From Acidobacterium sp. S8 (GTDB lineage Bacteria; Acidobacteriota; Terriglobia; Terriglobales; Acidobacteriaceae), in assembly GCF_009765985.1 (NCBI RefSeq), contig NZ_LMUM01000037.1:70113-134112 (forward strand): DNA of 64,000 nucleotides, in the 5' to 3' direction. Within the stretch, counting starts at the first letter, position 1; every line of letters begins with the position of its first letter. This document shows positions 61,692-64,000 of the stretch, one piece after another. A program made the translations under genes and the position numbers. The notes beneath the pieces are model-generated. The model saw nothing but the letters and a program-made list of their open reading frames with translations, was not told where the DNA came from and searched no databases.

Positions 61692-62696
61692 ATGGCGAGC
61701 CTGAAGAAAATTGCAGACGCTATCGGCGCGAAGTTGCGCGGCGGGGATAGGGATATTGTCCAGGTTTCGAGCGCCGCCCTTGCGGATGGAGCGTCTCTCG
61801 TTTTCGCCGAAGACGAAACTGCTTTGCAGGGTGCGTTGCAATCTTCCGCCGCTGCTGTGCTGCTGACGGAAGAGCTGGCGAAACAGGCATCTGATATGAA
61901 ATCGCTGCTGCTCATGCAACAGCCGCGTCTCGGCTTTGCGCGTGCGGCACGTATGCTCCGCTCCTCCGAGCTGGCGACGGGAGTGCATTCCAGTGCGGTT
62001 GTCGGGCACGGCGCAGTTCTTGGCCAGAATGTCTCCGTCGGCGCGTATGCGGTCATCGAAGAAGACGCAAATATAGGCGTCGGAACGAGGATCGGCCCCG
62101 GCTGCGTGATTGGCAGAAATGCGCGAATCGGACAGGAGTGCCGCATCTATCCGCGTGTCGTGCTCTATCCCGGTGTGACATTAGGCGATCGCGTCGTAGT
62201 GCATGCCGGAGCTGTTCTCGGCGGCGATGGTTTCGGCTATGTTCGTGACGCCGCCAGCGGCGAATACCTGCAATTTCCTCAACAGGGCGTCTTGATCATC
62301 GAAGACGACGTAGAGATTGGCGCGAATACCACAGTCGATCGCGGCGCGCTCGCAGAGACCCGTATCGCTCGCGGCGTGAAGCTCGATAACCTCGTTCACG
62401 TCGGCCACAATGTCAGCATCGGGAAAAATGTCGTCATTGCCGCACAGACCGGCGTCTCCGGCAGCAGCGTGATAGGAGATGACGCCATCGTCGGCGGCCA
62501 GGTTGGTATCGCGGATCACGTTGAGATTGGCGAAAAGGTGATTCTTGGGGCGCAGGCGGGCATCCCGTCCCGGAAGAAAATTCGCGGTCCCGGCATCGTC
62601 TTCTGGGGCACACCGGCGCGTCCGATCAAGGACTACCTCAAAGAACTGGCTGCTCTCTCGCGGCTGACCCGCGCATCGAAACGGAAAGAGGATTAA
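61692..62696 (+). CDS. lpxD: UDP-3-O-acylglucosamine N-acyltransferase
   Basis: A 334-residue cytoplasmic enzyme of early lipid A synthesis that adds the N-linked hydroxyacyl chain from acyl-ACP. The N-terminal uridine-binding domain (residues 1-100) is followed by a left-handed parallel beta-helix of hexapeptide repeats (VSVGAYAVIEEDANIGVG and so on), the catalytic His region LDNLVHVGHNVSIG, and a C-terminal helix. A GAGGTG ribosome site precedes the ATG. The usual lpxA-fabZ neighbours are absent; the upstream gene is an LpxL-like acyltransferase. Confidence 0.95.
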   Translation: MASLKKIADAIGAKLRGGDRDIVQVSSAALADGASLVFAEDETALQGALQSSAAAVLLTEELAKQASDMKSLLLMQQPRLGFARAARMLRSSELATGVHSSAVVGHGAVLGQNVSVGAYAVIEEDANIGVGTRIGPGCVIGRNARIGQECRIYPRVVLYPGVTLGDRVVVHAGAVLGGDGFGYVRDAASGEYLQFPQQGVLIIEDDVEIGANTTVDRGALAETRIARGVKLDNLVHVGHNVSIGKNVVIAAQTGVSGSSVIGDDAIVGGQVGIADHVEIGEKVILGAQAGIPSRKKIRGPGIVFWGTPARPIKDYLKELAALSRLTRASKRKED

Positions 62697-62699
62697 GCC

Positions 62700-63320
62700 G
62701 TGGCCGTCGTCGTTATCGGTGGGCATTCGCGAAACATCGGCAAGACCTCTGTTGTAGCGGGCCTGATTGCACGCCTGTCGCAGTACCGCTGGACCGCCTT
62801 CAAAATTACCCAATATGGCCACGGCTTTTGCACGGCCAATGGTGAACCCTGCGATTGCCAGACGGACGACCATACGCTCGCCGTCAGTGAAGAGAGAAGC
62901 CGAGAGAGCGGAACCGATACCGCCCGCTTTCTGGCTGCTGGCGCCGCGCGCTCCATCTGGGTGCGGACGCGCACCGGCATGCTGGCCGAAGCTATGCCGC
63001 GTATTCGCAAAGAGCTAGCCGCTGCAGAGAACGCGATCATCGAATCGAACAGCATCCTGCAATTCGTGCGTCCGGATCTCTACCTGACAGTCCTCGACGC
63101 AGGCACGGCCGATTTCAAGGATTCGGCACGACTTTTTCTTGACCGGGCGGACGCAGTGCTGGTGCGAGCAGCCACTTCAGAGCTTCTTCCTCAGTGGCAG
63201 AAAGTTTCCCTCAAGCTCATTGAAAACAAGCCGCAGTTTGTGATCGCTCCGCCGGACTACATGAGCGATGAAGTGACTCACTTCGTTGCCCACCGCCTTG
63301 AGCCGCTGACCCACGCCTGA
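62700..63320 (+). CDS. Uncharacterised P-loop NTPase (SIMIBI-type)
   Basis: A 206-residue protein starting VVVIGGHSRNIGKTSVVAGLI, a P-loop with five residues before GKT, as in dethiobiotin synthetase and CobB/MinD-like ATPases. A Cys-rich loop follows (FCTANGEPCDCQTDDHT), then strands with IIESNSILQFVRPDLYLTV and RADAVLVRA. The Cys cluster could bind metal or an Fe-S centre. It starts three bases after lpxD (GTG start, GAGG site), in an operon of lipid A genes, but no lipid role follows from the fold. I do not recognise a named family. Confidence 0.75.
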   Translation: MAVVVIGGHSRNIGKTSVVAGLIARLSQYRWTAFKITQYGHGFCTANGEPCDCQTDDHTLAVSEERSRESGTDTARFLAAGAARSIWVRTRTGMLAEAMPRIRKELAAAENAIIESNSILQFVRPDLYLTVLDAGTADFKDSARLFLDRADAVLVRAATSELLPQWQKVSLKLIENKPQFVIAPPDYMSDEVTHFVAHRLEPLTHA

Positions 63321-63341
63321 GGCAGTCGCATCGGTTAAAGT

Positions 63342-64000
63342 ATGGGTATGCCCTCAGAGCAGAATGCAGGCGGCAGCTTTGCCGAAGCTGTGGCCATCAT
63401 GGCCCGCTTGCGCGCACCCGGCGGATGTCCGTGGGACCGTGAACAGACCTTCGATTCCATTCGCAAATACACCCTCGAAGAGACCTATGAGGTCTTCGAC
63501 GCCATCGAGCGCCGCGACTGGTCTGGCTTGAAAGATGAGCTTGGCGATCTGCTTCTGCAGGTGCTTTTTTATTCCGAAATGGCATCAGAAGCAGGCGATT
63601 TCACCATCTCCGACGTCGTTGAGGGATTGAACCGCAAGCTGATCCGCCGCCATCCCCACGTCTTCGGAGACGAAGCTGCCGCTGCTGCGGGCAACGCTGC
63701 GCAGGGATTGCAGACGGAGGGAATCGACTCGCGGCAAGTTCTCCGCAATTGGGAAGAAATCAAGCAATTAGAGAAAATAGCTAATGTAAAAGTTGAAGAA
63801 GCAGCGGGGCGGCTCGATGGCGTTCCTCGCTCCTTTCCTGCCTTGATGGAAGCGACCAAGCTCGGCTCCAAGGCGGCGAAGGCAGGCTTTGACTGGCCGG
63901 ATGTAACCGGACTTTTCGACAAGCTGCAGGAGGAGATTGGCGAAATCCATGCTGAGTTAACTGCTGCGGAAAAGGACGAAAAAGCCATCGCTGCAGAGAT
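63342..64000 (+). CDS. mazG: MazG-family nucleoside triphosphate pyrophosphohydrolase (3' end beyond window)
   Basis: At least 219 residues are visible and the frame is open at the right edge. The first MazG domain is clear: LRAPGGCPWDREQTFDSIRKY, EETYEVFDAIER with its Glu-x-x-Glu metal site and ELGDLLLQVLFYSEMA, then IRRHPHVFGDE; a second, similar helical domain begins near residue 165 (PALMEATKLGSKAAKAGFDW, EEIGEIHAEL). It hydrolyses NTPs to NMPs and pyrophosphate, and probably limits (p)ppGpp-linked stress or damaged nucleotides. ATG 63342 or 63348 could be the start. It is a normal MazG, cut only by the window. Confidence 0.93.
   Translation, partial: MGMPSEQNAGGSFAEAVAIMARLRAPGGCPWDREQTFDSIRKYTLEETYEVFDAIERRDWSGLKDELGDLLLQVLFYSEMASEAGDFTISDVVEGLNRKLIRRHPHVFGDEAAAAAGNAAQGLQTEGIDSRQVLRNWEEIKQLEKIANVKVEEAAGRLDGVPRSFPALMEATKLGSKAAKAGFDWPDVTGLFDKLQEEIGEIHAELTAAEKDEKAIAAE

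Noticed and set aside
1-64000. tRNA or rRNA genes, CRISPR arrays, insertion sequences, prophage
   Set aside because: No T-loop plus acceptor stem, no regularly spaced repeats, and no transposase, integrase or phage structural genes were found on either strand.

Overview
The window looks like chromosomal DNA of an acidobacterium, most probably order Terriglobales / family Acidobacteriaceae. The support is family-level and read from the translated genes: a large Oar-like TonB receptor with an N-terminal carboxypeptidase-regulatory domain, an acidobacterial-type VWFA protein, a very large secreted zinc metalloprotease of the HEVGHTLGLAH type, a BlaI/M56 regulatory pair, and a fused E1 alpha/beta 2-oxoacid dehydrogenase. 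No rRNA, tRNA, CRISPR array, transposase, integrase or phage gene was seen. The layout is that of a dense ordinary chromosome with short operons on both strands.

Left part (0-24 kb): thiE, a small exported protein, two APC amino-acid permeases in tandem, a GNAT acetyltransferase and a divergent TonB-type outer-membrane receptor. Then comes a six-gene block: periplasmic adaptor, two ABC ATPases, TolC-type channel, NtrC-type regulator and NtrY-type kinase. It resembles a tripartite ABC efflux operon with its own two-component system but contains no permease gene. A good sigma-54 promoter match and an inverted repeat lie in front of it. Next are homoserine dehydrogenase, an aldo/keto reductase, and a divergent Fe-S/Mo formate dehydrogenase catalytic subunit coupled to a DUF1641 protein.

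Middle part (23-43 kb): a minus-strand run of cyaY, a glycosyltransferase, the metalloprotease, an acyl-CoA mutase large subunit and a LacI regulator. The mutase carries the isobutyryl-CoA-mutase type residues Phe and Gln in the substrate pocket. Then a SpoIIE-type phosphatase, a membrane pyrophosphatase (K+-independent type by its Lys signature) and the fused branched-chain 2-oxoacid dehydrogenase E1. A BlaI repressor / M56 protease pair is followed by a DegQ/HtrA protease. The same AACTAA-N4-TTAGTT palindrome precedes both blaI and the htrA-like gene, which suggests a BlaR-like signalling circuit that controls envelope proteolysis rather than beta-lactam resistance. A GH3 glycosidase with a LacI-type operator and ssb follow.

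Right part (43-64 kb): a DoxX/PadR/membrane-protein operon behind a perfect 10-bp-arm palindrome; small exported proteins and a VWFA protein; a DHA2 drug exporter, a Cys-rich secreted peptide, a Met/His-rich outer-membrane protein and a second MFS exporter; a large M14-type peptidase; priA; HU; dcd coupled to a regulator with a degenerate receiver; a SYLF lipid-binding protein; and a lipid A-type cluster (LpxL-like acyltransferase, lpxD, an unrecognised SIMIBI-type P-loop NTPase) followed by mazG, which runs off the right edge.
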